A stretch of DNA of 62,157 nt from Thalassococcus profundi (GTDB taxonomy: Bacteria; Pseudomonadota; Alphaproteobacteria; Rhodobacterales; Rhodobacteraceae), in assembly GCF_003344785.1 (NCBI RefSeq), contig NZ_QPMK01000023.1, positions 1-62,157 of the forward strand, given 5' to 3'. The notes below the pieces were generated by a model. It saw only the letters and a program-made list of their open reading frames with translations. It had not been told where the DNA came from and ran no database searches. This document shows, one piece after another, positions 1-8,916 of this stretch (position 1 is its first letter; every line of letters starts with the position of its first letter). Both the position numbers and the translations under genes were made by a program.

Positions 1-2
1 CC

Positions 3-1262
3 CTGCAGGAGCGCGAAGCCGCGCTCAGGACCGAGTCCGAGACCGGCAAGACCGAGATCGACAGGCTCAAGGGCGAAACCGCCCGCCTGAACGACGCCGT
101 CCGGCAGGCCCGCGGCAAGGCCGACACGCTCGACAAGACCGTCGCCGAGCTGAACGCCACGCTGGACGAGAAGAACGCAAAGATCAACGATCTGCAGACC
201 CAGGAAAGCGAACTGCGCGCCCGCCTGGCGCAGAACGAAACGGCGCTGATCCGCCACAATCAGAGTGCCGAAGAAGCCCGCCACCAGATGAGCCGGCTGC
301 GCGACGATCTGTCGGAAAAGACATCCCTGCTGGCCGACCTCGAAACCCGCCACGCCAGGGAAGCCGCGCGCGCCAGCGAACTGGACGCACAGGTGCGCGC
401 GCTGCACGACAGCAAGCAGGCGATGAGCCTGCAGCACACCGAGGAGATGCGCCTCAAGACTGCAGAGCTGACCGCAGCGCAGGAGGACCTGCGCACGACC
501 GAGGCACGTCTGAAAGGCGAGCTGGCGCAACAGGTGGATCGGCTGCGCGATCTGGAAAACGCGCTGAGCCAGACCCAGAGTGCCCTGGCGCAGCGCAGTC
601 ACGAAGCCGACGAAATGCGCCACAAGAGCGCCGAGTCCGAACGCCTGCTGGAGGAAAAGACCGCCGAGCTGGAGACGTTGCGCACGACCCTGCAGGACAC
701 CGAAGAGCGCCTGTGCGGTGAGCTCAAGACGCTGCGAAGACAGACGGAGGACCACGAGGCGCTCATGTCCGCCAAGCTGCAGCGCAAGAGCGAACAGGTC
801 AGCTCCCTCGAAGAGAACCTGAAGGCGAGATGCCGTGAACTGGCCGATATGACACGTATCCTGGCCACGAAGGAAACCGCGCTAGAGACCGAGCGCAGCA
901 CGTCGGAAGAGGCGTTGAACCGCGAACGCAAAACGCGAGAAGCAGCGGAATCCAAGTTGAACCAGTTGGAAAAGCTGCACATCGAAGACCGCACGCGCAA
1001 CGCGCAACTGATTTCGGAACGAGATCAGAAAATCGCCGATCTGGACAAGTACCTGCGCACGAACACCCGGGAAATTGCCGACGTGACACGTCTGCTGTCC
1101 GACAGCGAACATGCGCTCAAGGTGGAGCGCGCCCGCCTTGAAGAGATGCGCCTGTCGGCCGAACGCGCGGAATACGCCATTCTGGAGCTGCAAAGCAGTT
1201 CTTCCTGGAGGCTGACGGCGCCATTCCGGGCGATTTCAAAACGGCTGCGCCGCAAGAGCTGA
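3..1262 (+). CDS. Coiled-coil protein of the polysaccharide locus (5' partial)
   Basis: The frame is open from the first bases and ends at TGA 1260-1262, so the N-terminus lies outside the window; 419 codons are visible. Almost the whole visible part is heptad-rich, Glu/Arg/Lys/Gln/Ala-rich sequence, a long coiled coil without a recognisable catalytic domain. The C-terminus has the short pattern S-S-S-W-R-L-T-A-P-F-R, which is known from the tails of glycosyltransferases and related surface-polysaccharide proteins, so a glycosyltransferase or sulfotransferase domain may lie upstream. It converges on rmlA with only 11 bp between the stop codons. Being a coding region is certain; the function is inferred from the tail motif and the neighbours. 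Confidence 0.75.
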   Translation: MQEREAALRTESETGKTEIDRLKGETARLNDAVRQARGKADTLDKTVAELNATLDEKNAKINDLQTQESELRARLAQNETALIRHNQSAEEARHQMSRLRDDLSEKTSLLADLETRHAREAARASELDAQVRALHDSKQAMSLQHTEEMRLKTAELTAAQEDLRTTEARLKGELAQQVDRLRDLENALSQTQSALAQRSHEADEMRHKSAESERLLEEKTAELETLRTTLQDTEERLCGELKTLRRQTEDHEALMSAKLQRKSEQVSSLEENLKARCRELADMTRILATKETALETERSTSEEALNRERKTREAAESKLNQLEKLHIEDRTRNAQLISERDQKIADLDKYLRTNTREIADVTRLLSDSEHALKVERARLEEMRLSAERAEYAILELQSSSSWRLTAPFRAISKRLRRKS

Positions 1263-1273
1263 GGCGCGCAGGC

Positions 1274-2143
1274 TCAAAGCAGGCTTTTCAGGTAGCGCCC
1301 GTAATCGTTCTTCTTGAACATCGCCGCGCGTTTCTCCAGTGCGGCGCGGTCGATCCAGCCCTGGTCGTAGCCGATTTCCTCGAGGCAGCCGGTCTGCTGG
1401 CCCTGGCGTTTTTCCAGGGTGCGCACGAAGTTGCCCGCATCGAGAAGCGACCCGTGCGTGCCCGTATCCAGCCAGGCATAACCGCGCCCCATGCGTTTCA
1501 CGTCCAGAAGCCCCTCGTGCAGGTACATTTCCAGCAGCGTGGTGATCTCGAGCTCGCCGCGCGCCGAAGGCTGCACCTCTTTGGCGCGGGCCGGGGCGGT
1601 GCCGTCGAGGAAGTAGAGCCCGGTGACAGCGTAGTTCGACGGCGGCACCTCTGGTTTCTCGATGATCGCCGTGGCGCGGCCCTGATCGTCGAAATCGACC
1701 ACGCCGTAGCGTTCGGGATCGGCGACGCGATAGCCGAAGACGGTGCCGCCCTCGGGTTTGGCATCGGCGTCGGCCAGCTGTTCGGGCAGGCCGTGGCCGT
1801 AGAAGATGTTGTCGCCCAGCACCAGCGCCGAGGGCGCGCCGGCCAGGAACCCCTCGGCCAGCAGGTAGGCCTGCGCCAGCCCGTCGGGGCTGGGCTGCAC
1901 GATGTAGGTGAGCGTGAGCCCCCACTGGCTGCCGTCGCCCAGGGTGCGGCGAAACTGGTCCTGGTCCTGCGGCGTGGTGATCACCGCGATCTCGCGGATG
2001 CCCGCCAGCATCAGCACCGACAGCGGGTAGTAGATCATCGGCTTGTCGTAGATCGGCAGGAGCTGTTTCGACACACCCATGGTGATCGGATAGAGCCGGG
2101 TGCCCGACCCGCCCGCAAGAATGATGCCTTTGCGTTTGTTCAC
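1274..2143 (-). CDS. rmlA: Glucose-1-phosphate thymidylyltransferase RmlA
   Basis: First enzyme of dTDP-L-rhamnose synthesis, making dTDP-glucose from dTTP and glucose-1-phosphate. The N-terminus has the nucleotidyltransferase signature G-G-S-G-T-R-L-Y-P-I-T, followed by S-K-Q-L-L-P-I-Y-D-K-P-M-I-Y-Y-P; later come G-D-N-I-F-Y-G and the substrate-site Y-A-W-L-D-T-G-T-H. At 289 aa it matches the family length. I chose the GTG start at 2143 because it gives the normal N-terminus (N-K-R-K-G-I-I-L-A-G-G) and overlaps the rmlD stop by 4 bp (GTGA), which indicates translational coupling. An in-frame ATG far upstream would run through rmlD and is not credible. It is the last gene of rmlCBDA. Confidence 0.96.
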   Translation of the reverse strand: MNKRKGIILAGGSGTRLYPITMGVSKQLLPIYDKPMIYYPLSVLMLAGIREIAVITTPQDQDQFRRTLGDGSQWGLTLTYIVQPSPDGLAQAYLLAEGFLAGAPSALVLGDNIFYGHGLPEQLADADAKPEGGTVFGYRVADPERYGVVDFDDQGRATAIIEKPEVPPSNYAVTGLYFLDGTAPARAKEVQPSARGELEITTLLEMYLHEGLLDVKRMGRGYAWLDTGTHGSLLDAGNFVRTLEKRQGQQTGCLEEIGYDQGWIDRAALEKRAAMFKKNDYGRYLKSLL

Positions 2144-2994
2144 TTGGAAGCTCCGATATCTGCAAGAATGTCCTTGAGGCCCGCGCGCCAGTCGGGGCGC
2201 GCGATGCCGAAGGTGGCTGTCAGCGCGCCGTTGTCGAGCCGCGAATTGAGCGGTCGTTTGGCCGGGGTGGGAAAGTCGGTGGTGGGGATGTCCGCAACCT
2301 CCGGCGACAGCCCGGCCTGGGCAAAGATCTCGCGGGCGAAATCGGCCCAGCTCACGTCCGGCCCGCCCGAGAAGTGATAGGTGCCCGATTTGCCCGGATC
2401 CGCGATCAGCTGCCCGGCGATCTCCAGGCAGGCCTGCGCGATGTCGGCGGCCGGCGTCGGCCCGCCCACCTGGTCGGCGACGATGGTCAGCCGGTCGCGC
2501 TCTGCCCCCAGCCGCAGCATGGTCTTGACGAAATTCGCGCCATGCGCCGAGACCACCCAGGAGGTGCGCAGAATCGCGTGGGGCCCGCCGGCCGCGCGCA
2601 CGCCCTCTTCGCCCGCGAGCTTGGTGCGGCCATAGGCGTTTTGCGGGGCAACAGGGTCTGTTTCGACCCAAGGGTCCGTGCCGCTGCCCGCGAAGACGTA
2701 ATCGGTCGAGATATGCACCAGCGGGATGCCGCGTGCCGCGCAGGCCTGCGCCATGGCCGCCGGCGCGTCCCCGTTGACGGCCGAAGCCTCGGTCTCGTGC
2801 TCCTCGGCGCGGTCGACGGCGGTCCAGGCGGCGGCGTTGATCACCGCGCGGGGGTCATGCGTCTCGATCGCGGCGGCACAGGCCGCGGGATCCGTCAGGT
2901 CGGCGGCGTCGCGGCCCAGGCAGGTCACCGCCTGCGACTGCCGTGCCAGTTCCGTGGCCACCTGGCCGGTTCGGCCGAAGACGAGAATGTTCAT
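2140..2994 (-). CDS. rmlD: dTDP-4-dehydrorhamnose reductase RmlD
   Basis: Last step of dTDP-L-rhamnose synthesis, an NAD(P)H-dependent reduction of dTDP-4-dehydrorhamnose. The 284-aa protein starts M-N-I-L-V-F-G-R-T-G-Q-V (Rossmann glycine pattern), contains I-S-T-D-Y-V-F-A-G and the short-chain-dehydrogenase Y-G-R-T-K catalytic motif, then V-L-R-T-S-W-V. The start at 2994 gives the standard N-terminus and leaves 41 bp to rmlB. Its stop overlaps the rmlA GTG start. Nothing looks broken. Confidence 0.96.
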   Translation of the reverse strand: MNILVFGRTGQVATELARQSQAVTCLGRDAADLTDPAACAAAIETHDPRAVINAAAWTAVDRAEEHETEASAVNGDAPAAMAQACAARGIPLVHISTDYVFAGSGTDPWVETDPVAPQNAYGRTKLAGEEGVRAAGGPHAILRTSWVVSAHGANFVKTMLRLGAERDRLTIVADQVGGPTPAADIAQACLEIAGQLIADPGKSGTYHFSGGPDVSWADFAREIFAQAGLSPEVADIPTTDFPTPAKRPLNSRLDNGALTATFGIARPDWRAGLKDILADIGASK

Positions 2995-3035
2995 GGTGCT
3001 CGCGGTCCTTCTGTCCTGTACCGTGCGGCCTGCGC

Positions 3036-4082
3036 CTATGCGGTCACACCCAGCCGTTCGCCGACACCCTTGCGGGTCTGCAGTGCCCGCCACCAGTCTT
3101 CGTTGTCGAGATACCACTGCACGGTGCGGCGCAACCCCTCCTCGACCGTGACCGAGGGCCGCCAGCCCAGTTCGGCGCGGATGCGGCCGGGGTCGATGGC
3201 ATAGCGGGCGTCGTGGCCGGGGCGGTCGGTGACATAGGTGATCTGCTCGGCATAGGGGTGGTTCGAGGGCCGCAGCTCGTCGAGGATGCCGCAGAGCGTC
3301 GTCACCAGCTCGAGGTTGCTGCGCTCGTTCTCGCCGCCGATGTTGTAGGACCGTCCCAGCTCGCCCTTCTGCACCACCAGCAGCAGCGCCTCGGCGTGAT
3401 CCTCGACATAGAGCCAGTCGCGTACATTGGACCCGTCGCCGTAGATCGGCAGGTCCTTGCCGGCCAGCGCGTTGAGGATGATCACCGGGATCAGCTTTTC
3501 GGGGAAATGATAGGGGCCGTAGTTGTTGGAGCAGTTGGTCAGCACCACCGGCAGGCCGTAGGTCTCGTGCCAGGCGCGCACGAGATGGTCGGAGGAGGCT
3601 TTCGAGGCGGAATAGGGACTGCGCGGATCGTAGGGCGTGTCCTCGGTGAACTTGACCGACGGGTCGGACGGCAGCGAGCCGAAGACCTCGTCGGTGGAGA
3701 TGTGGTGAAAGCGGAACGCCTCCGGCCTGCCCTGCCCCACCCAGTAGGCGCGCGCGGCCTCGAGCATGTTGTAGGTGCCGGTGATGTTGGTCTCGATGAA
3801 ATCGCCGGGCCCGTCGATCGACCGGTCGACGTGGGATTCCGCGGCCAGGTGCATCACCGCATCGGGCGTGTGTTCCGCGAACGCCCGGTCCAGCGCCGCG
3901 CGGTCGCGGATGTCGGCCTGCACGAAGGCATAGTTCGGACTGTCCGCCACGCGCGCCACGTTGTCGAGGCAGGCCGCGTAGGTCAGCGCATCGAGGTTGA
4001 CGACGCTGTGGCCGTCGGCGATGGCGCGGCGCACGACCGCCGATCCGATGAAACCGGCCCCGCCGGTGACAAGCAGTTTCAT
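3036..4082 (-). CDS. rmlB: dTDP-glucose 4,6-dehydratase RmlB
   Basis: Converts dTDP-glucose to dTDP-4-keto-6-deoxyglucose with bound NAD+. The 348-aa protein opens [14 protein letters not shown] (NAD-binding Rossmann motif), has [12 protein letters not shown] near residue 80, [10 protein letters not shown], the catalytic [10 protein letters not shown] and [14 protein letters not shown], all hallmarks of RmlB. Only 3 bp separate its start from the rmlC stop, so the two are surely co-transcribed. Full length for the family. Confidence 0.97.
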   Translation of the reverse strand: MKLLVTGGAGFIGSAVVRRAIADGHSVVNLDALTYAACLDNVARVADSPNYAFVQADIRDRAALDRAFAEHTPDAVMHLAAESHVDRSIDGPGDFIETNITGTYNMLEAARAYWVGQGRPEAFRFHHISTDEVFGSLPSDPSVKFTEDTPYDPRSPYSASKASSDHLVRAWHETYGLPVVLTNCSNNYGPYHFPEKLIPVIILNALAGKDLPIYGDGSNVRDWLYVEDHAEALLLVVQKGELGRSYNIGGENERSNLELVTTLCGILDELRPSNHPYAEQITYVTDRPGHDARYAIDPGRIRAELGWRPSVTVEEGLRRTVQWYLDNEDWWRALQTRKGVGERLGVTA

Positions 4083-4085
4083 GGC

Positions 4086-4643
4086 TCAGCCCTCGTAGAC
4101 GAATGGAGATTGAAAATCGGCCAGCGCCGGGGCGGCGGCATCCTTGTCCGACAGCAGCGGATCGCCCTCGAGGCCCCAGTCGATACCGCAGCTGTCCCAG
4201 CGCACCGCGCCGTCGCATTCGGGCGCGTAGTAATCGGTGCACTTGTAGAGGATCTCGGTATCGGGCGCGCGGGTGACGAAGCCGTGCAGGAACCCGGCGG
4301 GGACCAGCAACTGCTTGCCGTTCTCGAAGCTCAGCTCGCACCCCGTCCAGTGCCCGTAGGTCGGCGAGCCGCGGCGGATGTCGACGGCCACGTCGAAGAG
4401 CGCGCCCTTGCCGCAGCGCACCAGCTTGTCCTGGGCATGGGGCGGCGACTGGAAGTGCAGACCGCGGATCGTGCCGACCCTGGCCGACAGCGAATGGTTG
4501 TCCTGAACGAAATCGTAATCGAGCCCCGCCTCCTGCATCCGCTGCCGGTTCCAGCTTTCGCTGAAGAACCCGCGCGCGTCGCCGAAGCGGCGGGGCGTCA
4601 GGATCAGAACCTCTGGAATGGCGGTCTTTTCAATCTCGAGCAT
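4086..4643 (-). CDS. rmlC: dTDP-4-dehydrorhamnose 3,5-epimerase RmlC
   Basis: Epimerises dTDP-4-keto-6-deoxyglucose at C3 and C5. The 185-aa cupin-type protein shows R-G-F-F-S-E-S-W-N early, Q-D-N-H-S-L-S, the conserved I-R-G-L-H-F-Q and D-V-A-V-D-I-R-R-G-S-P-T-Y-G, then V-P-A-G-F-L-H-G-F. The start at 4643 (M-L-E-I-E-K-T) gives the normal length; an ATG further up would add 26 unrelated residues. First gene of rmlCBDA, divergent from the DUF2793 gene. Confidence 0.95.
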   Translation of the reverse strand: MLEIEKTAIPEVLILTPRRFGDARGFFSESWNRQRMQEAGLDYDFVQDNHSLSARVGTIRGLHFQSPPHAQDKLVRCGKGALFDVAVDIRRGSPTYGHWTGCELSFENGKQLLVPAGFLHGFVTRAPDTEILYKCTDYYAPECDGAVRWDSCGIDWGLEGDPLLSDKDAAAPALADFQSPFVYEG

Positions 4644-4819
4644 CAAGGGCGGTCCCAGGGAAATCTGTCGATGAGCCTCCCTTACACGGGATGCTGCCCA
4701 AGCGAAAGCACCCAGACGCAACAGCGGCCCCTTGCGCGCCCCGGCCTGTGCGTACGCTGGATTAAGCGGCTGTTGACCCCGCGCACGCAGGGTATCCGGC
4801 AGCCACCGACGGAGGTTTC
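4644..4819. promoter_or_regulatory. Divergent intergenic region rmlC / DUF2793 gene
   Basis: This 176-bp spacer lies between two genes transcribed away from each other, so promoters for both the rml operon and the DUF2793 gene should be here. A good ribosome binding site (GGAGG at about 4811-4815) precedes the ATG at 4820. I cannot point to a convincing -35/-10 pair on either strand. Confidence 0.4.
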
Positions 4820-5857
4820 ATGGCCGACAATTCCCCCCGCCTCGACCTGCCCTATCTGGCGCCCGCGCAGGCGCAGAAGCACGTCACCCACAACGCGGCG
4901 CTGACCCGGCTCGATATCCTGGTGCAGCTCACCGTCACCGCCTTTGCCGCCACCCAGCCGCCCGGCGTGCCCGAAGAGGGCGCGGTCTATGCCCTGGGGG
5001 CGGGGGCGCAGGATGCCTGGGCCGGTCAGGACGCGGCGACGCTGGCGGCCTTCCAGGACGGCGCCTGGATCTTCGTGACCCCGCAGGACGGCTGGGTGGC
5101 CGCCGAGGCCGCCACCGGCGCGCTGCGGGTCCTGGCGGACGGCGACTGGCGGGCGCTGCCGCTCGAGAATCTCGACGGGCTGGGGGTGAATGCCGCCTTC
5201 GATGCCACCAACCGGCTGGCGGTGGCCGCGGCGGCCACGCTGCTGACCCACGACGGCGGCGGGCATCGGCTCAAGATCAACAAGGCCACGGCAGCCGACA
5301 CCGCGTCGCTGCTCTTCCAGTCGGGCTATTCCGGCCGGGCCGAGATCGGGCTGGCGGGCTCGGACGCGCTGTCGTTCAAGGTGTCGGACGACGGCAGCAC
5401 CTGGACCGGGGCGCTGCATCTGCGTGGCGACAACGGCCATATCGGGATGGGCACGGCCGATCCGAAATACCCGCTGCACATCCATCGCCCCGGCACGCTT
5501 GGCGCCTCGATCCTGCTCAGCAACGGCATCTCCGGCAGCGGCCCCACCGACGGCTTCTGGTTCGGCTATTCCAACGCCGCCTATTTCTGGAACTACGAGG
5601 CGACGGCGACGCAGTTCGCCACCGCCAACACCGCGCGGATGACGATCACCGCCGCGGGGCGGGTCGGGATCGGCACCACAACCCCGTCCTGCGCGCTTCA
5701 GGTGTCCGGGCCGGTGCGGCCCGGCACCTATGCCAGCGCCAGCCGTCCCGATGCCGCGGCACAGGGCGCGGGCGCGATGATCTACGACACGGGGCTGACG
5801 CAGCCGCTCTGGAGCGACGGCAGTGTCTGGCGCGACGCCACGGGCACGGCGGTCTGA
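4820..5857 (+). CDS. DUF2793 domain-containing protein with fibre-like repeats
   Basis: A 345-aa protein. The first 110 residues (P-R-L-D-L-P-Y-L-A-P-A-Q-A-Q-K-H-V-T-H-N near the start, ending about D-G-D-W-R-A-L-P) match DUF2793, a domain of unknown function common in Rhodobacterales and often found in phage-tail or gene-transfer-agent-like settings. The rest has two G-[IM]-G-T-x-x-P motifs followed by L-H-I or L-Q-V (about residues 213-225 and 288-297), as in phage fibre proteins and in the large paralogue array at 37680-59928. No signal peptide is visible. The start follows a GGAGG site. The role is unknown; a secreted or structural fibre-like protein is possible. Confidence 0.85.
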   Translation: MADNSPRLDLPYLAPAQAQKHVTHNAALTRLDILVQLTVTAFAATQPPGVPEEGAVYALGAGAQDAWAGQDAATLAAFQDGAWIFVTPQDGWVAAEAATGALRVLADGDWRALPLENLDGLGVNAAFDATNRLAVAAAATLLTHDGGGHRLKINKATAADTASLLFQSGYSGRAEIGLAGSDALSFKVSDDGSTWTGALHLRGDNGHIGMGTADPKYPLHIHRPGTLGASILLSNGISGSGPTDGFWFGYSNAAYFWNYEATATQFATANTARMTITAAGRVGIGTTTPSCALQVSGPVRPGTYASASRPDAAAQGAGAMIYDTGLTQPLWSDGSVWRDATGTAV

Positions 5858-5904
5858 AGCGCCGGGCCGGGCGTGGCGGTCTGACTTAGGGTGCCGCGCG
5901 GCGC

Positions 5905-6918
5905 CTACCCCCGCCGCGTCTTCACCCAGCCCAGGAAGGCCGCGTCGGCATTGCCCAGGCGCTTGCGGCCGCTTTCGGCCCACCAGCCGCGCCAGTCCGC
6001 CTCGAGCGCATAGACATCCGCGCCGGGGATCAGACGGCGCGCCTCGTCCAGCGCCTCCGGGCTCAGCACCGGCGCGCCCACCGGGTCCACCACCGCGGCA
6101 CGGCGGGTAAAGCGCATGAGGTCACCCTCGGCCTCGGTCAGATCGTATTCGGGCAGGTTGGCGTCCCGGGCCATCCGCCGCAGGGCGGCGCGAAAGACCC
6201 GCAGCGGCGCGGTCGACCCGGCCTTCTTGTGCAGCACCGCGACGCTCACCGTCCAGCCGGGCTGGCGCCCGCAATGCTTGCGGGCCAGCTCGTAGATGCG
6301 CCGCTCCAGCGGCTTGCGCAGGCGGAAATACTCCCGGCTCAGCGTCAGCACCGATTTCGCCAGCACCGCGCGAAAGATCCAGTCCGACAGCGTCACCGTC
6401 ACGCTGATCATCCGCCCGCCGCGGCTGCGGCGGACGATCTCCCAGCTTTCGATCAGGCCGAAGCCGCGCGTGGTCTCGACCCCGCCGGTGGCGAGGTTGG
6501 TGGTGATCCGCGTACCGGCCAGCCGCTCGAAGGCTTCCTTGAGCCGCGTATAGGCGTCCCCGGAGGTGTCGCGGTTGGTGGCCACCAAGAGGTCATGCGC
6601 GGTCAGCTGCAGCGTCCGGCTGATCGCGCGGCCGGCGTTCATCGCCGCCATCAGCTGGCTCACGCAGTAGATCAGCACGTCCTTGTCGTGGATCGTCGCC
6701 CGGCCCTTGACCGAGGGCGTGACCTCCACCTGCGTGCCGTTGTGGTCATAGCGCAGCACCCGCCGGTCGGGCCGGGTGGAGAGCGAAAAGATCGGATGCT
6801 CCATCGACCCCAGATCGTCCTTGGGGGAGGCGCCGAAGATATCGCAGACGAAAAAATCCGCCGTCGGATGCCGGTCGGGTAATCGTCCGCCGCCACCCGC
6901 AGTGCCTGCTGGGGTCAT
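5905..6918 (-). CDS. repA: Plasmid replication initiator RepA (RPA family)
   Basis: Replication initiator of the RPA (replication initiator protein A) family used by many alphaproteobacterial plasmids. Diagnostic stretches are L-P-D-R-H-P near the N-terminus, M-E-H-P-I-F-S-L-S, G-R-A-T-I-H-D-K-D-V-L-I-Y, T-L-S-D-W-I-F-R-A and the strongly conserved R-L-R-K-P-L-E-R-R-I-Y-E-L-A-R-K-H-C-G. I prefer the start at 6918 (337 aa), close to the family's normal N-terminus; an ATG at 7023 would add 35 low-complexity residues and lies inside a DnaA-box sequence. The gene is divergent from parA across an iteron-bearing spacer, the usual layout for such plasmids. It identifies the window as extrachromosomal. 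Confidence 0.92.
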   Translation of the reverse strand: MTPAGTAGGGGRLPDRHPTADFFVCDIFGASPKDDLGSMEHPIFSLSTRPDRRVLRYDHNGTQVEVTPSVKGRATIHDKDVLIYCVSQLMAAMNAGRAISRTLQLTAHDLLVATNRDTSGDAYTRLKEAFERLAGTRITTNLATGGVETTRGFGLIESWEIVRRSRGGRMISVTVTLSDWIFRAVLAKSVLTLSREYFRLRKPLERRIYELARKHCGRQPGWTVSVAVLHKKAGSTAPLRVFRAALRRMARDANLPEYDLTEAEGDLMRFTRRAAVVDPVGAPVLSPEALDEARRLIPGADVYALEADWRGWWAESGRKRLGNADAAFLGWVKTRRG

Positions 6919-7015
6919 GCCTTTTGCCTCATCTGTCCCGCGGCCTGCTCTGCCGCCCTGCCCCCGGTTTTTATGCGAATCCGCTTTCGGGGTTTCAGTG
7001 ACGCCTACGGTAAAG

Positions 7016-7024
7016 TTATCCACA
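7016..7024. other. DnaA box in the putative origin
   Basis: The 9-mer TTATCCACA is a perfect match to the bacterial DnaA box consensus. It lies just upstream of repA, next to the iterons at 7059-7115, as expected for a plasmid origin that recruits host DnaA. Confidence 0.6.
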
Positions 7025-7058
7025 GCCTGCGTCCAGCATCGCCTGCCCCGCCATCGGC

Positions 7059-7115
7059 GGATCGGAGTCGCGGCAGCGGGGGATCGGAGTCGCCCGATCG
7101 GGGGTTCAGAGTCGC
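7059..7115 (+). repeat. Three 22-bp-phased iterons (putative oriV)
   Basis: Three direct copies of a 13-bp sequence begin at 7059, 7081 and 7103. The first two are identical (GGATCGGAGTCGC) and the third is GGTTCAGAGTCGC. The period is exactly 22 bp, about two helical turns, which is typical of iterons bound by a plasmid Rep protein. The location between repA and parA and the nearby DnaA box support an origin. A locally AT-richer stretch follows at about 7178-7210 and could be the melting region. Confidence 0.6.
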
Positions 7116-7286
7116 ATGAACGGTCCCGGCTGCGATTTGGCCCATGAAAAACAGGGCTTTGCAGAGACCGCCGCTTGCCCGTAACGTATCAACTAACAGA
7201 AAATAACAGGGACCAAAGGGCCAGCGCCCAGGGGCCGGACCTGCCAAATCCCTGAAACCTCCCGCAATTTGCTGAGAAACCACTCC

Positions 7287-7320
7287 CATGTGTGGGTTTT
7301 GCTTTCATGTGTGCGGTTTT
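7287..7320 (+). promoter_or_regulatory. Direct repeats upstream of parA (operator candidate)
   Basis: Two copies of CATGTGTG followed by GGTTTT (the second with one extra base) start at 7287 and 7306. They lie about 90 bp before the parA start in a region without a gene. ParA proteins with an N-terminal helix-turn-helix often repress their own promoter, so these repeats could be its operator. This is inference; no clear promoter boxes are visible. Confidence 0.35.
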
Positions 7321-7407
7321 CTGATACTCTGGCCAAAAGGGCGCACATAGAGGCGCTGGGGGCCTCCCCTCATAACGAACACCCCTCTGGCACGGGACGA
7401 GCAGCAG

Positions 7408-8799
7408 ATGAAATCCGATCCCCGGGGCCCCCTGCCCCCCTATTTCAACATCGACCCCGATGCGGCCCTTGCCGCGCTCGGGTCCCCGACCGCCACCGCC
7501 GGTTTCGGCCAGATCGCCCGGGCCTGCAGTGCGGGGCGCGAAGACCTGGCCTCCCGCGGGCTCGAGGAGAACGGCGCGCGCAGCCTGCGGTTCTTCTCGA
7601 CCTGGGAGATCACCCGCTACCTCATTCCAGTAGCCGTGGGCCATTTCCGCCGGGTGCTGAAGCAGAACCCCGACCTGCCGCAGGGCCGGTCCGAGACCGA
7701 CGGCGGCGCCAAGTGGTTCACCCTCGACGAGGTGCTGCGCCTGCGCGCGCATTTCGGCACCGAGGGATCGAAGGCCAAGGAATACCTGCCCTACCGTCCC
7801 AAGGGTCAGCCCGCCAAGATGGTCGCGGTGGCCAACTTCAAGGGCGGCGTCGGCAAGACCTCGACGGCGGCGCACCTGGCGATGTCCGCCGCGCTCGACG
7901 GCTACCGGGTGCTGGTGATCGACCTCGACAGCCAGGGCTCCATGACCTCGATCTTCGGCGGCCGGGTGGCCGACGAATGGCAGACGGTGTTCCCGCTTCT
8001 GGCGCGCCACTACGCCCGCCACCTGCGCCTGGAGAACCAGCGCCGGATGGACCGGGGGGATGCGCCGCAGCCGCTTGATGATACGCTCTCCGAGGCGCTG
8101 GAGGCGCGCGCCCAGACCCTCGTGCAGAAGACCCACTGGCCCAACATCGACCTCATCGGCGCGCAGCTGAACCTCTACTGGGCGGAATTCCAGATCCCAG
8201 TCTGGCGGATGCAGGGCCGCGGCTGGAAGCTCTGGGATGCGCTGACCGACAGCCTGGCCGAGGACGGGGTGCTCGACGCCTACGACATCGTCTTCATCGA
8301 CACGCCGCCGGCGCTTGGCTACCTCACCATCAACGGCCTTGCGGCGGCCGATATCCTGCTGGTGCCTTTGGGGGCGTCGTTCCTGGAATTCGACAGCACG
8401 GGCCGGTTCTTCGACATGCTGCATTCCACCTTCGGGTCCATCGAGGAGGCCGAGAACATGGCCGCCCGCGCCCTGGGCCGCGAGGGGCTGGCCTTCCAGT
8501 GGGACGCGGTGCGCGCCGTGGTCACCCGCTACGACGGCAGCCAGCAGGCGGAACTTGCCGCCCTCATGCAGGCCTACCTGGGCCAGACGCTGTCGCCGCA
8601 CCGGCAGGATTTCACCGCGCTCATCGGCCAGGCCGGCGAACAGGTGCAGGGCATCTACGAAGCCGATTACCGCGATTTCAACCGCGAAACCTATGCCCGC
8701 GGGCGCGAGACCTTCGATGCCACCTATGCCGCCTTCAAGCAGCTCCTGATCGGGTCCTGGCGGCGCGACGAACTGGGCGCGCAGGAGGCGGCGGAATGA
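7408..8799 (+). CDS. parA: Plasmid partition ATPase ParA
   Basis: A 463-aa type-Ia ParA. The N-terminal 130 residues look like the DNA-binding extension of plasmid ParA proteins (F-S-T-W-E-I-T-R-Y-L, W-F-T-L-D-E-V-L-R-L-R). The deviant Walker A K-G-G-V-G-K-T-S is at about 145-152, the A' motif V-L-V-I-D-L-D-S-Q-G-S follows, and Walker B (V-F-I-D-T-P-P-A-L-G-Y) is at about 295. It is longer than chromosomal ParA, as expected for plasmid forms that also autoregulate. It is divergent from repA and followed by a parS-like site and parB. Confidence 0.95.
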   Translation: MKSDPRGPLPPYFNIDPDAALAALGSPTATAGFGQIARACSAGREDLASRGLEENGARSLRFFSTWEITRYLIPVAVGHFRRVLKQNPDLPQGRSETDGGAKWFTLDEVLRLRAHFGTEGSKAKEYLPYRPKGQPAKMVAVANFKGGVGKTSTAAHLAMSAALDGYRVLVIDLDSQGSMTSIFGGRVADEWQTVFPLLARHYARHLRLENQRRMDRGDAPQPLDDTLSEALEARAQTLVQKTHWPNIDLIGAQLNLYWAEFQIPVWRMQGRGWKLWDALTDSLAEDGVLDAYDIVFIDTPPALGYLTINGLAAADILLVPLGASFLEFDSTGRFFDMLHSTFGSIEEAENMAARALGREGLAFQWDAVRAVVTRYDGSQQAELAALMQAYLGQTLSPHRQDFTALIGQAGEQVQGIYEADYRDFNRETYARGRETFDATYAAFKQLLIGSWRRDELGAQEAAE

Positions 8800-8806
8800 G
8801 CGGCTC

Positions 8807-8845
8807 ATATTTGACCGGATGGTCAAAAGTTTCGCGCGCGAAACG
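8807..8845. other. parS-like double palindrome, copy 1
   Basis: A 39-bp segment between parA and parB holds two adjacent inverted repeats. TTTGACC-ggat-GGTCAAA is at 8810-8827 and the perfect 16-bp palindrome GTTTCGCGCGCGAAAC is at 8829-8844. The second resembles the general form of parS sites (GTTTC...GAAAC). An identical 39-bp copy lies at 12664-12702. Position and duplication make it a strong candidate for the ParB-bound centromere; it could also control parB expression. Confidence 0.7.
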
Positions 8846-8916
8846 CCACCGCCCGCCGCATTCAGACTCTGTTGAGGGCAAATGCGCTCTCTTTCCGGGC
8901 AAAAGGAGCCTTTGAC

